A model generated the notes under the pieces. It saw nothing but the letters and a program-made list of their open reading frames with translations. It had not been told where the DNA came from and did not search any database. From Bacteroidales bacterium (GTDB taxonomy: Bacteria > Bacteroidota > Bacteroidia > Bacteroidales > F082): a stretch of DNA of 26,976 nt. This document shows, piece after piece, positions 1 to 8,525 of the stretch. The DNA lies in the NCBI GenBank assembly GCA_023229135.1, contig JALNZT010000048.1, positions 1 to 26,976 on the forward strand, given 5' to 3'. Each line of letters opens with the position of its first letter. Position 1 is the first letter of the stretch. The translations under genes were made by a program, and so were the position numbers.

Positions 1-128
1 TAGAATACGAAAATAGAGCTCCGTAGGTGCGACGCCATAACGGAAAATGTTGGCAGGGCTAAAGCCCGATTTGTCCTTAAAAACTTTATTTGTGCGACAA
101 TATAGTTCACGAAAGGTCAGGAGTTCTT
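1..128 (-). repeat. Dispersed repeat, copy A (truncated by window edge)
   Basis: The reverse complement of this stretch matches 13621-13748 with about 7 mismatches in about 126 bases. The longest identical block spans about 60 bases. It holds no open frame of note. The element probably continues beyond the left edge, because copy B is still recognisable up to the position matching base 1. It looks like one of the short non-coding dispersed repeat families found in Bacteroidota genomes; its mobility is inferred, not seen. Confidence 0.85.
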
Positions 129-219
129 AGTTTACGAAGTATTCAAGATAAGTTATATTCCGCCTAAATCAAAACTAAAAGAAATGCTCATTGCAAACCC
201 TGAAGTTTTATTTTATTGA
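105..219 (+). pseudogene. Possible C-terminal remnant of an unknown gene
   Basis: One frame stays open from an in-frame TAG inside the repeat to a TGA at 217-219. It ends in residues such as PPKSKLKEMLIANPEVLFY. The composition looks protein-like, but the frame has no start of its own and enters directly from repeat copy A. It could be the tail of a gene cut by the repeat, or a chance open frame of about 35 codons. I do not recognise a family. Confidence 0.2.
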
Positions 220-275
220 TAAATTTGCAAGGTGGTTTTTTTTGAATTATTTATTAAATTAATTTGAATCTTGAT

Positions 276-3266
276 ATGAATGTGCTATACCTCAACGATA
301 TAGATTTCTCTCGGGTAAAAAAGCAATTCGATAAAACAGTTAAGTTTTTTGAAAACGATGATTTTGATTCTGCGGAAATCAAAAAGTTGACGATTAGCGG
401 TTTATATAGGGCAAAGTTAGATTATGAAAATCGGTTGCTTTTTAAATTTGCCAAATATAATGATCAAACTTATGTGTTGTTATTGGAAGTAATTTACAAC
501 CACGCGTACGAGAAATCACGGTTTTTAAGGGGAGCAAAAATTGATGAGGATAAACTGAAAGCCTTAAAGAGTGAAAAGCAGGTTTCTGAAGAAGAAATGA
601 TTGAACTAAATTATATTAATCACAATACCAACAAGTTCCATTTACTCAACAAAGTGCTTTCGTTTGATGATTTACAGCAGAATATTTTCAATTTAAAACC
701 GCCTGTAATTATCGTGGGTTCAGCCGGTAGTGGCAAAACGGTACTCACACTCGAAAAAATAAAACAACTTACAGGAAACGTGCTATACATTACATTGTCG
801 CCATTTCTCGTGGATAATTCTTCGCGACTTTATTTTTCGGACTACTATGTCAATTTAAAACAAGAAGTTGATTTCTTGAGTTTTAAAGAGTACATGGAAA
901 CTTTGAAGGTAATTCCAGGCAAAGAGGTTGATTTTAAGAGCTTTAATGCATGGTTGTTACCACGAAAGCATTCTTTTGGTATTTCTGACGCATACAAGCT
1001 ATTTGAAGAATTCAAAGGTGTAATTACCGGTATTGATATAACAAAACCATTTTTGAGCAAAGATGATTATATAGAGTTGGGCGTTAAACAATCTATTTTT
1101 CTTAAAAGTGAACGTGAAAAAGTGTATGAAATATTTACAAAATACCTAGCGTTTTTAAGCGAAAATAATTTGCACGACCTCAATATCGTATCTTTTCAAT
1201 GGCTTGGATACAGCCGGCCAAAATATGATTTTATTGTTATTGATGAGGTTCAGGATTTCACAAATATCCAGTTGTACATTGTGCTTAAGTCCCTTAAAAC
1301 ATCAGGAAATTTCATGCTTTGCGGCGATTCAAATCAAATTGTACATCCCAATTTTTTTTCATGGACCAACGTGAAAACCATGTTTTATAAACACGAAATT
1401 TCTGGGGAAAACATCAATGTTTTGCACACGAACTACCGCAATTCGTCAGAAGTTACAGCGATTGCCAATAAGCTGTTATTGATAAAAAATGCCCGTTTTG
1501 GCTCCATCGACAAAGAGAGCAACTTTTTGATAGAGTCGCTTGCAGAAAACAAAGGAAATGTGAATTTTTATGTCGATTCACAAAATCGAAGAAAACAACT
1601 CAACGATAACACAAAGCGATCAACAAAATATGCAGTGCTGGTAATGACCCAAGATGAGAAAGCTGCTGCCAAAAGCGTATTTGAAACACCACTATTGTTC
1701 TCCATTCATGAAGCAAAAGGATTAGAGTACGAGAATATTATTCTTGTGAATTTTATTAGCAGCTACAGCAAAGAATTTAATGAAATAGCCAGCGGTATTT
1801 CTAAAAAAGACCTCAACACCAAAGATATAGATTTTTCGCGAGGGAAAGACAAATCAGACAAATCGCTTGATGCATTTAAGTTTTACATCAATTCGTTGTA
1901 TGTTGGGATGACACGATCGATTAAAAATTTGTACATCCTTGAATCATCAAAAAAACACGATATTTTAGCGCTGCTTGATCTTGTTGAAAGCGAACAGCAG
2001 ATTAACATAAAAGCAGAAGTTTCGTCACTCGACGACTGGAAAGAAGAAGCCCGAAAACTTGAATTGCAAGGCAAAAAGGAACAGGCCGATGATATCAAAA
2101 AGAACATTTTGCACATACAAAAGCCTGATTGGGAGCCGATTACTCCTGACAATATTAAAGCGTTGAAACAGGAAGCTTTAGATCCGAACGTATATAATAA
2201 AAAGGCAAAAGACCTCCTTTTTATGTACGCTTTGTTGTATGACGACCAAAGTAGCATAGAAAGATTGGCTGAACTTAATTATAAAAAGGCTAAACATCCT
2301 GAATTTGAGCGAAATTCAATCAATAGGAAATATTATGGAAATTATAACACTGACAATGTTAAAGGAGTCGAACTGGAAATAAAAAAGTACGGAGTCAATT
2401 TTCGCGATCAATTCAACCTGACGCCCTTGCTCGCAGCGGCTGAAAATGGTAGCTTAAAAGTTATTGATTACCTATTGAAACAAAATGCGGAGACTGATGT
2501 GACAGATAACAACGGGAGGAATCCATTTCGGATTGCCATTCATAAATTATATTTTTCGCCCTCGTCAATAAATAAGCTCGAAAATATTTTCCCGCGGTTG
2601 ATAACAGAAAGTATTAAGATAATGGTAAAAGACAGGATGATTAAAATTCCAAATCGGGCAATGGAGTATTTTCTGTTAAACATTTTCATGACATTGCAGG
2701 ATACTATTATAAACGCATCGCGAAGCAATTGGGAGGATAAAGGGGTGAAAGCAGGCGATTTAGAAAGTGTTGTCGCCAAATATCCCGATTTGATTATGCC
2801 CGATTACAGAAAGAAAAAAACTTATATTTCATCGCTTTTGTCTAAAAATGAAATAGATGGTAATAACCCCTACAACAACGCCTTGTTTATCAGAATTGGG
2901 AGGGGATATTATTGTATCAATCCTGAACTGTCGGTTTTGGTGGCCGATAAGTGGGTAAATATTTATGAATTCACCGGATTACAAAAAGCTACAAAACTAA
3001 CTCACGAAGAAAAGAGAAAGAATTTTATTGATACGCTTATTGCTGATGCTCAAGCAAGTAGAAAGGCAGATCCCAATATTTCAGATGAACATGAATTATT
3101 TTTGCTAGATCATAAACGAAAGATGGAACAGTTTCATCGTGAGAAAGTAGCGTTAAAACAGCAAAGGGAAGAAAATAATTCATTCATTGAAGAAGAAAAG
3201 AAAAAAGAAGAAGACGAAAAACGACAGAAGGAAATAGATGATTCGCAGTTAAGGCTGCCTTTTTAG
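276..3266 (+). CDS. UvrD-like SF1 helicase with ParE/RelE-like N-terminus and ankyrin repeats
   Basis: A 996-residue protein. A TTG at 264 is in frame, but the ATG at 276 is the better start. Residues 1-90 resemble the ParE/RelE toxin fold: a GLYRAKLDYENRLLF strand pattern followed by a hydrophobic strand and YNHAYEKS. The SF1A helicase core follows: Walker A GSAGSGKT (148-155), DEVQD (323-327), GDSNQ (350-354), NYRN (386-389), HEAKGLEYE (478-486) and YVGMTRS (542-548). Residues about 695-755 contain one to two ankyrin repeats (TPLLAAAENGSLKVIDYLL). The last about 90 residues are charged coiled coil. ATP-driven DNA or RNA unwinding is well supported; the biological role is not known. Neighbouring mobile remnants and an hsdS fragment suggest an accessory, possibly defence-related locus (inference). 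It is AT-rich compared with the leuS side. Confidence 0.85.
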   Translation: MNVLYLNDIDFSRVKKQFDKTVKFFENDDFDSAEIKKLTISGLYRAKLDYENRLLFKFAKYNDQTYVLLLEVIYNHAYEKSRFLRGAKIDEDKLKALKSEKQVSEEEMIELNYINHNTNKFHLLNKVLSFDDLQQNIFNLKPPVIIVGSAGSGKTVLTLEKIKQLTGNVLYITLSPFLVDNSSRLYFSDYYVNLKQEVDFLSFKEYMETLKVIPGKEVDFKSFNAWLLPRKHSFGISDAYKLFEEFKGVITGIDITKPFLSKDDYIELGVKQSIFLKSEREKVYEIFTKYLAFLSENNLHDLNIVSFQWLGYSRPKYDFIVIDEVQDFTNIQLYIVLKSLKTSGNFMLCGDSNQIVHPNFFSWTNVKTMFYKHEISGENINVLHTNYRNSSEVTAIANKLLLIKNARFGSIDKESNFLIESLAENKGNVNFYVDSQNRRKQLNDNTKRSTKYAVLVMTQDEKAAAKSVFETPLLFSIHEAKGLEYENIILVNFISSYSKEFNEIASGISKKDLNTKDIDFSRGKDKSDKSLDAFKFYINSLYVGMTRSIKNLYILESSKKHDILALLDLVESEQQINIKAEVSSLDDWKEEARKLELQGKKEQADDIKKNILHIQKPDWEPITPDNIKALKQEALDPNVYNKKAKDLLFMYALLYDDQSSIERLAELNYKKAKHPEFERNSINRKYYGNYNTDNVKGVELEIKKYGVNFRDQFNLTPLLAAAENGSLKVIDYLLKQNAETDVTDNNGRNPFRIAIHKLYFSPSSINKLENIFPRLITESIKIMVKDRMIKIPNRAMEYFLLNIFMTLQDTIINASRSNWEDKGVKAGDLESVVAKYPDLIMPDYRKKKTYISSLLSKNEIDGNNPYNNALFIRIGRGYYCINPELSVLVADKWVNIYEFTGLQKATKLTHEEKRKNFIDTLIADAQASRKADPNISDEHELFLLDHKRKMEQFHREKVALKQQREENNSFIEEEKKKEEDEKRQKEIDDSQLRLPF

Positions 3267-3319
3267 GGGTTTGCTTTTATTTCTGAAACAGTTAAGTCTA
3301 TTGACGTTGGACAGTCCAC

Positions 3320-3379
3320 GTGAACCGAGGATTCCGATAAAGTGAAATAGTTCCAATCCCGGTGCGAATTTACAATCCG
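3320..3379. repeat. Three tandem ~20-bp units, possible IS21-type end remnant
   Basis: Three units start at 3320, 3342 and 3362. Each begins GTGAA or GTGCG and ends with GATTCCG, AATCCCG or AATCCG, so the spacing is 22 and 20 bases. Multiple subterminal repeats of about this size are a known feature of IS21-family ends. No transposase frame lies beside them, so this would be a solo end. A protein-binding iteron array is the alternative. Confidence 0.4.
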
Positions 3380-3503
3380 TCATACGTAAAGGGATAATTT
3401 TAACCCATCTTGCAGCAAAAAACCCATGAAACCGAATAAAAAACAGCTACAAAATAGGTTTTTTTGGCTATTTATGAGTGATTTAGGTTTTTCTGTTTCT
3501 TAG

Positions 3504-3638
3504 TCAACTGATAATCAATTTCCGTGTTTTTTTATTTTGAGTAATTGGTATTCTCTTACTGTCTAAGTTTTCACAAACTTCCCCCAACTTCTTTATTTCC
3601 CAACCCTTCGGCAGTCTCAATTTATCGTCTTGTTTCAT
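3504..3638 (-). pseudogene. Decayed 5' fragment of type I restriction specificity gene hsdS
   Basis: The minus strand reads ATG at 3638-3636, then 44 codons to TGA at 3506-3504. The peptide contains LRLPKGWEIKKLGEVCENLD followed by SKRIPITQNK. This is the characteristic opening of type I restriction S subunits, whose first target-recognition domain starts with LPxGWxxxxLGEV. Full S subunits are about 400 residues, so this is under an eighth of the gene. After PITQNK the sequence leaves the family pattern and stops. No hsdR or hsdM lies in the window. It is most likely scar material from a lost restriction locus. Confidence 0.75.
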
Positions 3639-3690
3639 ATCAGTCTCCCCCAATTGAATTTAAAATACTACTTACCGAGCTTTTGTCCAT

Positions 3691-3720
3691 CATTGTCAGA
3701 ATTAGGATTTTTAGGATTTG
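3691..3720 (+). repeat. Left arm of inverted repeat flanking the GxxExxY gene
   Basis: The first 20 bases match the reverse complement of 4171-4190 at 18 of 20 positions. The arm then repeats AGGATTT a second time. It overlaps the stop codon of the GxxExxY gene, so the arm is partly coding. Confidence 0.7.
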
Positions 3721-4130
3721 TTGATTTTTGGATTATTTTTGATATATTCTTTATTGTCTGAGTGGTTTACATTGTAAACCCTTTTAAAATCAAGACTTTT
3801 TGATCCAAAATTAATGAGTAATCCTATAGGCAAATGATATGCCTGAAAGTAATTCATTGCTTGTGCCAAATGAACATCTTCAAGCTTAATAAGTGCTTTT
3901 ATTTCAACCATTATTATATCTTCTACAAAAAAATCAACCCTGCGTGTGCCGATGTCTATTCCCTCATAATAAATCTTCATTTCCATTTCACGTTGAAAAT
4001 CTAAACCTTGTTTTGTCATCTCAATAGATAATGCCCGTTGGTATATAACTTCTTGAAATCCATTACCTAATGTGCTATGCACTTTCATCGCGCAACCAAT
4101 TATTTTATGGGTTAATTCTTCGTGTTTCAT
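3711..4130 (-). CDS. GxxExxY family protein (PD-(D/E)XK nuclease fold)
   Basis: 139 residues, typical for the family (PF13366, PDDEXK_3). The name motif is seen as GNGFQEVIY at residues 22-30. The nuclease-fold core follows as RVDFFVEDIIMVEIKA, with an Asp and a Glu-Ile-Lys in the expected D...ExK arrangement. Most members begin with the same helix seen here (THKIIGCAMKVHSTLG). The biochemical role of the family is not established. The C-terminus ends in a low-complexity Asn/Lys tail that runs into the left flanking repeat, so the true end may have been altered by that repeat. It stands alone between an hsdS remnant and a DUF3108 gene. ATG start at 4130. Confidence 0.88.
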   Translation of the reverse strand: MKHEELTHKIIGCAMKVHSTLGNGFQEVIYQRALSIEMTKQGLDFQREMEMKIYYEGIDIGTRRVDFFVEDIIMVEIKALIKLEDVHLAQAMNYFQAYHLPIGLLINFGSKSLDFKRVYNVNHSDNKEYIKNNPKINKS

Positions 4131-4169
4131 GCCTAGTTCTTTTAGAAATCCTATTATCTTGTATTCTTA

Positions 4170-4190
4170 CAAATCCTAATTCAGACATTG
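4170..4190 (-). repeat. Right arm of inverted repeat flanking the GxxExxY gene
   Basis: Lies 40 bases upstream of the GxxExxY start. Its reverse complement matches 3691-3710 with two differences. A further partial AAATCCTA word occurs at 4147-4153. Together the two arms enclose one gene of about 420 bases. Confidence 0.7.
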
Positions 4191-4271
4191 TTAGTAAGCT
4201 TCAAAAACCTGCCACACCTTGCTCATTCCTGTTTTGTCAGCTGAAATATAAAGTCATTAGGATAATACTTT

Positions 4272-5066
4272 CTACCTCTTTTTCACCTGTGCATCAATGG
4301 GATTCAGCAGGTTTTTGTAGTCGATAAGCTCCATCTTCACGCTGCCTACAATAATTTTTGCCTCGGCCAGAATGGGCAGGTGATTTTTGTCGTCGGTAAC
4401 CCAAACATTCACCGGGTAAGCATCGGCAAATACCTCGCCGGTAGCCATCATAGGTGCAATTTTTAGGCAGCGAAAAGTACCAATACTTGTTTTGATATAT
4501 TCTGTACCCTGGTATTTTATTTTGCTGATGTACACCGAATCATCCAACAAAAAATCAAGGTAGTAGGCGCTGTCAGCATCAAAATCTTCTAAACTTAAGG
4601 TGCGCATATAAAACAAGGCAGATACAAAATCTTGCACATTTTCAGGAATTGCTGTAGTAGCGGTACGACTGATCGCTTTTTTTTCGTTGTGGTAAAAATA
4701 CACATCATCGTCCTGCACAAAATCACCCTCGCGGGTGCGCCTTATAAACAAATAAGGAACCATTGCCTCTTTATCAACATAACTTTCAAAACGGTCGCGT
4801 ACCTTATAAAACCAATTAAAAGCACCTTTGCTTTTACCCTCGCCCACAATATGCCAAACCGGCCTATCGAAAAATTGTTTTTTATGTGTTTTCACCTCGA
4901 TAGTGGCCTCGCCTGCAACAACGTTTCCGGTGAGTAAAGAGCTGTAATACACACTATAACGTGTATATTCTTTGTCCCCAAAAGCCTCATTCGCATGTTC
5001 ACGCAGTTGCGCCTGTGTCTGTAGCGCAAAGAGAAGGGGGATTATTAAAAGCAGTTTTTTCCACAT
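4272..5066 (-). CDS. DUF3108 domain-containing secreted protein
   Basis: 264 residues. It opens with a signal peptide (MWKKLLLIIPLLFALQTQAQ) that predicts export to the periplasm or outer membrane. The rest matches DUF3108: a beta-rich protein with YSVYYSSLLTGNVVAGEA near the start, a central GKSKGAFNWFYKVRDRFESY, and a C-terminal VNVWVTDDKNHLPILAEAKI followed by VGSVKMEL. The function of DUF3108 proteins is not established; the fold suggests lipid or polysaccharide binding, but that is inference. It starts 50 bases after the leuS stop on the same strand, so the two genes may be cotranscribed. Confidence 0.85.
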   Translation of the reverse strand: MWKKLLLIIPLLFALQTQAQLREHANEAFGDKEYTRYSVYYSSLLTGNVVAGEATIEVKTHKKQFFDRPVWHIVGEGKSKGAFNWFYKVRDRFESYVDKEAMVPYLFIRRTREGDFVQDDDVYFYHNEKKAISRTATTAIPENVQDFVSALFYMRTLSLEDFDADSAYYLDFLLDDSVYISKIKYQGTEYIKTSIGTFRCLKIAPMMATGEVFADAYPVNVWVTDDKNHLPILAEAKIIVGSVKMELIDYKNLLNPIDAQVKKR

Positions 5067-5116
5067 TTGAGGCGTGTTTTATTTGTATCGAACGAAGCTT
5101 ATAGCAATCATTGTGC

Positions 5117-8100
5117 CTAAACTACAATATTAATAATACGCTTTGGAACGATAATGATTTTTTTCGCTGGCTTATCATTCATCCACTTTGTGGTCTCCTC
5201 CAATTCAAGTACGTGTTTTTCAATCTCTTTCACTGTCATTGTAAGCGGAAGTTCCAGCTCAAAACGTTTTTTCCCATTGAATGAAACTGGATAATTAAAG
5301 GTGCTTTCAATCAAAAATGCTTCGTTCCAATTAGGAAAGTCTTGTTTTACAACGCTAACGGTATGCCCTAGTTGCTTCCACATTTCTTCGGCCAAGTGTG
5401 GCGCATAAGGTGAGATAAGGATCACAAGTGGCTCTAAAATTCCACGTTTATTACACTTTAAATCAGCCAGTTCATTCACGCAAATCATAAAAGCCGATAC
5501 CGCTGTATTAAAGGAAAAACGTTCGATATCTTCTTCTACCTTACGTATTGTTTTGTGCAGTACTTTCAGCTCGGCTTTTGTGGGCTCGTCTTCAGAAATA
5601 CTTAACTGGAGTTTGTCATCAAAAAATAAGCGCCAGAACTTTCTGATAAAACGAAATACACCTTCAATGCCTTGAGTGTCCCATGGTTTTGACTGTTCCA
5701 ATGGCCCCAAAAACATCTCATACAAACGCAACGTATCTGCGCCATAACGCTCAATTAACTCATCCGGATTTTGGACATTATATTTAGATTTCGACATCTT
5801 TTCCACTTCCCAGCCGCAAACGTATTTACCGTCTTCCAGCAAAAACACCGCTTCGGCCAGATGTGGCTGCCACTTCTTAAAAGCTTCAACATCAAGAATG
5901 TCATTATTAACCAGACTGATATCAACATGTATGGCATCAGAAAAATGCTCACGACCTTTGATATTTTTTGAAGCAAAAACCGGAATGATTTTCAACATCG
6001 GTTTTTCTTCAAAAACGGGTGTGCGTGGATTGGCAAGCAGTTTAGCTATCTTATCAAACACGACTTCTCGCTCAAGCAGCATATCGCGAATGGGCACTAA
6101 CAGCATCCGATAGCCTTTTTGCTTGGCATATTCGGCATAAGGATGGGCTACTTTTTCGAGTGATTTTACTTTATTTACCTCGATGATGAGTTTTGCTTCA
6201 GGACAAAAGAAATCAAACTTACGGCGACCGTCTCTAAATTCACGTATAAATTCAAATCCCATGCCTTTGTCGCGTAGCTTTTCCCAAAGGTAATACTCGG
6301 CCATTTTTTCGGTGTTAACCCTGTAAACCAAGCTCGAACGACCTTGTATCATTCCCTGGTTGATCATTTTTTTGAATGGCTCTGCTTTCACGGTCAGCCC
6401 GATATCATACAAAAACATATTCCAAAAGCGCGCATAAATAAGGTGTCCGGTGGCATGTTCGGCGCCACCCATATACAGGTCAACTTCCTGCCAATATTCA
6501 TTAGCTTCTTTGCTGAAATATGCTGTTTCGTTGTTGGGATCCATATAGCGAAGGTAATAACCACTCGAACCTGCAAATCCGGGCATGGTATTGGTTTCCA
6601 AAGGATAGCCTTCTTTAGTTTGCCAGTTTTTGGCCCTTGCCAGAGGCGGTTCGCCACTTTCGGTAGGCAGGTAAGCATCTACCGGCGGCAATTCTAAGGG
6701 AAGCTCATCCTCGTGCATCGCATAGGGCATACCATTTTTATAATAAATTGGGAAAGGTTCGCCCCAGTAGCGTTGACGACTAAAAATGGCATCGCGCAGG
6801 CGATAGTTCACACGACTGTGTCCTATCTTTCGTTGTGCAGCCACTTCCAAAATGCTGGCAATGGCTTCTTTTACATGCATACCATTAATAAAGTCGGAAT
6901 TAATTAAAACACCTTCTTTACTATCATAAGATTCTTCCCAGTCTTTAACATCGGTAAGCACTTCGCCGGGCTGTGAAACAACCTGAACGATAGGTAAATC
7001 AAAATGTCTGGCAAATGCAAAATCGCGACTGTCGTGTGCCGGTACAGCCATAATTGCGCCGGTTCCGTAGCCCATCAACACATAATCAGCAATCCAGATT
7101 GGGATGCGTTTGTTGTTGAAAGGATTAATGGCGTATGCACCGGTAAATTCGCCACTGATTCTTTTTACTTCGGTCATCCGTTCGCGCTCCGAACGGTTTT
7201 TGGTACGTTGCTTATATTCTTCAACAACAGGCTTTTGTGCGGATGTTGTAATTTTTTCAACCAACTCATGTTCGGGTGCAAGCACCATAAAAGTTGATCC
7301 AAAAACAGTATCAGGTCGAGTAGTAAAGACTTCAATATGTTCGTTTATGCCTTCAATTTCGAAACGGATAGAACCACCCATTGATTTTCCAATCCAGTTG
7401 CGCTGAATATCCTTGATAGAATCGCTCCAGTCCAGTTCTTCTAATCCGTTGAGCAAACGTTCGGAATAAGCAGTGATACGTAACAGCCACTGTTTCATAG
7501 ATTTGCGCTCAACGGGATGTCCGCCCCTCACCGAAAGGCCTTCGTTTACTTCGTCGTTGGCGAGCACCGTACCCAGCGCCGGACACCAGTTTACCATGGT
7601 ATCAGCCAAGTAAGCAAGCCGATAATACATCAAGGTTTGTTGCTGTTGGGTTTCGTCCATTTGCTTCCATTCGTCGGAAGTAAAAGCTTCGTGTTCGCTG
7701 CAAGCTGCCCGCACCGCATCGCTGCCGCCCTTTTCAAAGGATAGAATAAGATTGGCGAGTGGCTCGGCACAATTGGTTTTTTTGTTATACCAGCTATTAA
7801 ATAACTGGATAAAAGTCCATTGTGTCCATTTATAATAGTCAGGATCGCTGGTGCGTACCTCGCGGTCCCAGTCGTATGAAAATCCAATTTTATCCAGCTG
7901 CTCCCGGTAGCGGGCAATATTTTTTTCAGTGGTTATTGCCGGATGCGTTCCTGTTTGGATGGCGTATTGCTCGGCAGGAAGTCCGTAGGCGTCATAACCC
8001 ATGGGATGCAGCACGTTAAAGCCTTTAAGTCGTTTGAAACGGGCAAAAATATCGGAGGCAATATAACCCAGCGGATGGCCCACATGCAAGCCGGCACCCG

Positions 8101-8227
8101 ATGGGTAGGGAAACATATCGAGCACATAATACTTGGGCTTATTTTGGTCGATAACTACCTTATATAGCTTGTTGCTACGCCAGTAATCCTGCCATTTTTT
8201 TTCAACTGCTGCGAAATTGTAATCCAT
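5117..8227 (-). CDS. leuS: Leucyl-tRNA synthetase with inserted nuclease-like domain
   Basis: 1036 residues from the ATG at 8227; an in-frame TTG three codons earlier is less likely. It charges tRNA-Leu with leucine in the cytoplasm. The class I signatures are present: HVGH (48-51) for HIGH and KMSKS (810-814). The CP1 editing domain shows TTRPDT (302-307) and VPAHDSRDF (395-403). Residues about 638-746 form an extra block that most bacterial LeuRS lack. It sits between GRSSLVYRV and the IHVDISLVNNDILD segment. Its pattern (EYYLWEKLRDKG, then RRKFDFFCPEAKLIIEVNK) resembles DUF559/Vsr-like PD-(D/E)XK domains. Flanking LeuRS motifs are intact, so the enzyme is probably active. No intein splice residues are seen. 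Confidence 0.95.
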   Translation of the reverse strand: MDYNFAAVEKKWQDYWRSNKLYKVVIDQNKPKYYVLDMFPYPSGAGLHVGHPLGYIASDIFARFKRLKGFNVLHPMGYDAYGLPAEQYAIQTGTHPAITTEKNIARYREQLDKIGFSYDWDREVRTSDPDYYKWTQWTFIQLFNSWYNKKTNCAEPLANLILSFEKGGSDAVRAACSEHEAFTSDEWKQMDETQQQQTLMYYRLAYLADTMVNWCPALGTVLANDEVNEGLSVRGGHPVERKSMKQWLLRITAYSERLLNGLEELDWSDSIKDIQRNWIGKSMGGSIRFEIEGINEHIEVFTTRPDTVFGSTFMVLAPEHELVEKITTSAQKPVVEEYKQRTKNRSERERMTEVKRISGEFTGAYAINPFNNKRIPIWIADYVLMGYGTGAIMAVPAHDSRDFAFARHFDLPIVQVVSQPGEVLTDVKDWEESYDSKEGVLINSDFINGMHVKEAIASILEVAAQRKIGHSRVNYRLRDAIFSRQRYWGEPFPIYYKNGMPYAMHEDELPLELPPVDAYLPTESGEPPLARAKNWQTKEGYPLETNTMPGFAGSSGYYLRYMDPNNETAYFSKEANEYWQEVDLYMGGAEHATGHLIYARFWNMFLYDIGLTVKAEPFKKMINQGMIQGRSSLVYRVNTEKMAEYYLWEKLRDKGMGFEFIREFRDGRRKFDFFCPEAKLIIEVNKVKSLEKVAHPYAEYAKQKGYRMLLVPIRDMLLEREVVFDKIAKLLANPRTPVFEEKPMLKIIPVFASKNIKGREHFSDAIHVDISLVNNDILDVEAFKKWQPHLAEAVFLLEDGKYVCGWEVEKMSKSKYNVQNPDELIERYGADTLRLYEMFLGPLEQSKPWDTQGIEGVFRFIRKFWRLFFDDKLQLSISEDEPTKAELKVLHKTIRKVEEDIERFSFNTAVSAFMICVNELADLKCNKRGILEPLVILISPYAPHLAEEMWKQLGHTVSVVKQDFPNWNEAFLIESTFNYPVSFNGKKRFELELPLTMTVKEIEKHVLELEETTKWMNDKPAKKIIIVPKRIINIVV
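5990..6316 (-). other. DUF559/Vsr-like domain insertion within leuS
   Basis: In-frame coding insertion of about 105 residues inside LeuRS, residues about 638-746. It has an N-terminal helix with AEYYLWEKLRDKG, a strand pair with the acidic residues of KFDFFCPEAKLIIEVNK, a helix (AHPYAEYAKQKGYRMLLV) and a closing helix (VFDKIAKLLANP). Typical DUF559 proteins have IEVDG where this has IEVNK, so catalytic competence is doubtful. It may be a structural module. Confidence 0.6.
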
Positions 8228-8379
8228 AAAAATCAAAGAATTAGCGTGAAATGTTATTGTTGTAACCGTAAATCAATAAAAGAAAGATTCATTAAAGGAA
8301 ACTAATCTCTGCTTCAAAGCTTACAGCTTAGTAGCAATAGGAGTAAGTTATTCATTTTAATGGCTTTGTTTTAAGGCGG

Positions 8380-8387
8380 CAAAGTTA
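8380..8387 (-). promoter_or_regulatory. Candidate -7 box for leuS
   Basis: On the minus strand this reads TAACTTTG followed by CCGCC, matching the Bacteroidota -7 consensus TAnnTTTG. No convincing -33 TTTG is seen at the expected distance. It predicts a leader of about 150 bases before leuS. Confidence 0.4.
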
Positions 8388-8454
8388 TGAAAAATCCCCC
8401 ATCGTATTTTGATAGTCATTTCCCTCTTTAAGTCTTAAAATTGGCACAAAAACG

Positions 8455-8486
8455 TTGGCCAACAAAACCAAATACCGCTAAGTTTG
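8455..8486 (+). promoter_or_regulatory. Promoter of the DUF2237-carotenoid operon
   Basis: TTGG at 8455-8458 and TAAGTTTG at 8479-8486 are separated by 20 bases. This matches the Bacteroidota -33/-7 arrangement (TTTG, N19-21, TAnnTTTG). Transcription would start near 8493, about 33 bases before the ATG at 8526. Confidence 0.5.
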
Positions 8487-8525
8487 TTAATTGATTCATA
8501 AACCATTAAAACAAAAACGAATTTC

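Noticed and set aside
264..275. TTG start at 264 for the helicase
   Set aside because: The ATG at 276 is four codons later and gives a more natural start; nothing supports use of TTG.
4070..4327. 85-codon plus-strand frame between the GxxExxY and DUF3108 genes
   Set aside because: It overlaps both genes on the opposite strand and spans the flanking repeat arm; its composition is not protein-like.
6344..8167. Several plus-strand open frames inside leuS
   Set aside because: They are opposite-strand shadows of a well-supported synthetase and show no family features.
5117..8227. Intein within LeuRS
   Set aside because: The extra block has no N-terminal Cys/Ser splice residue with a C-terminal His-Asn, and it is too short for a typical intein.
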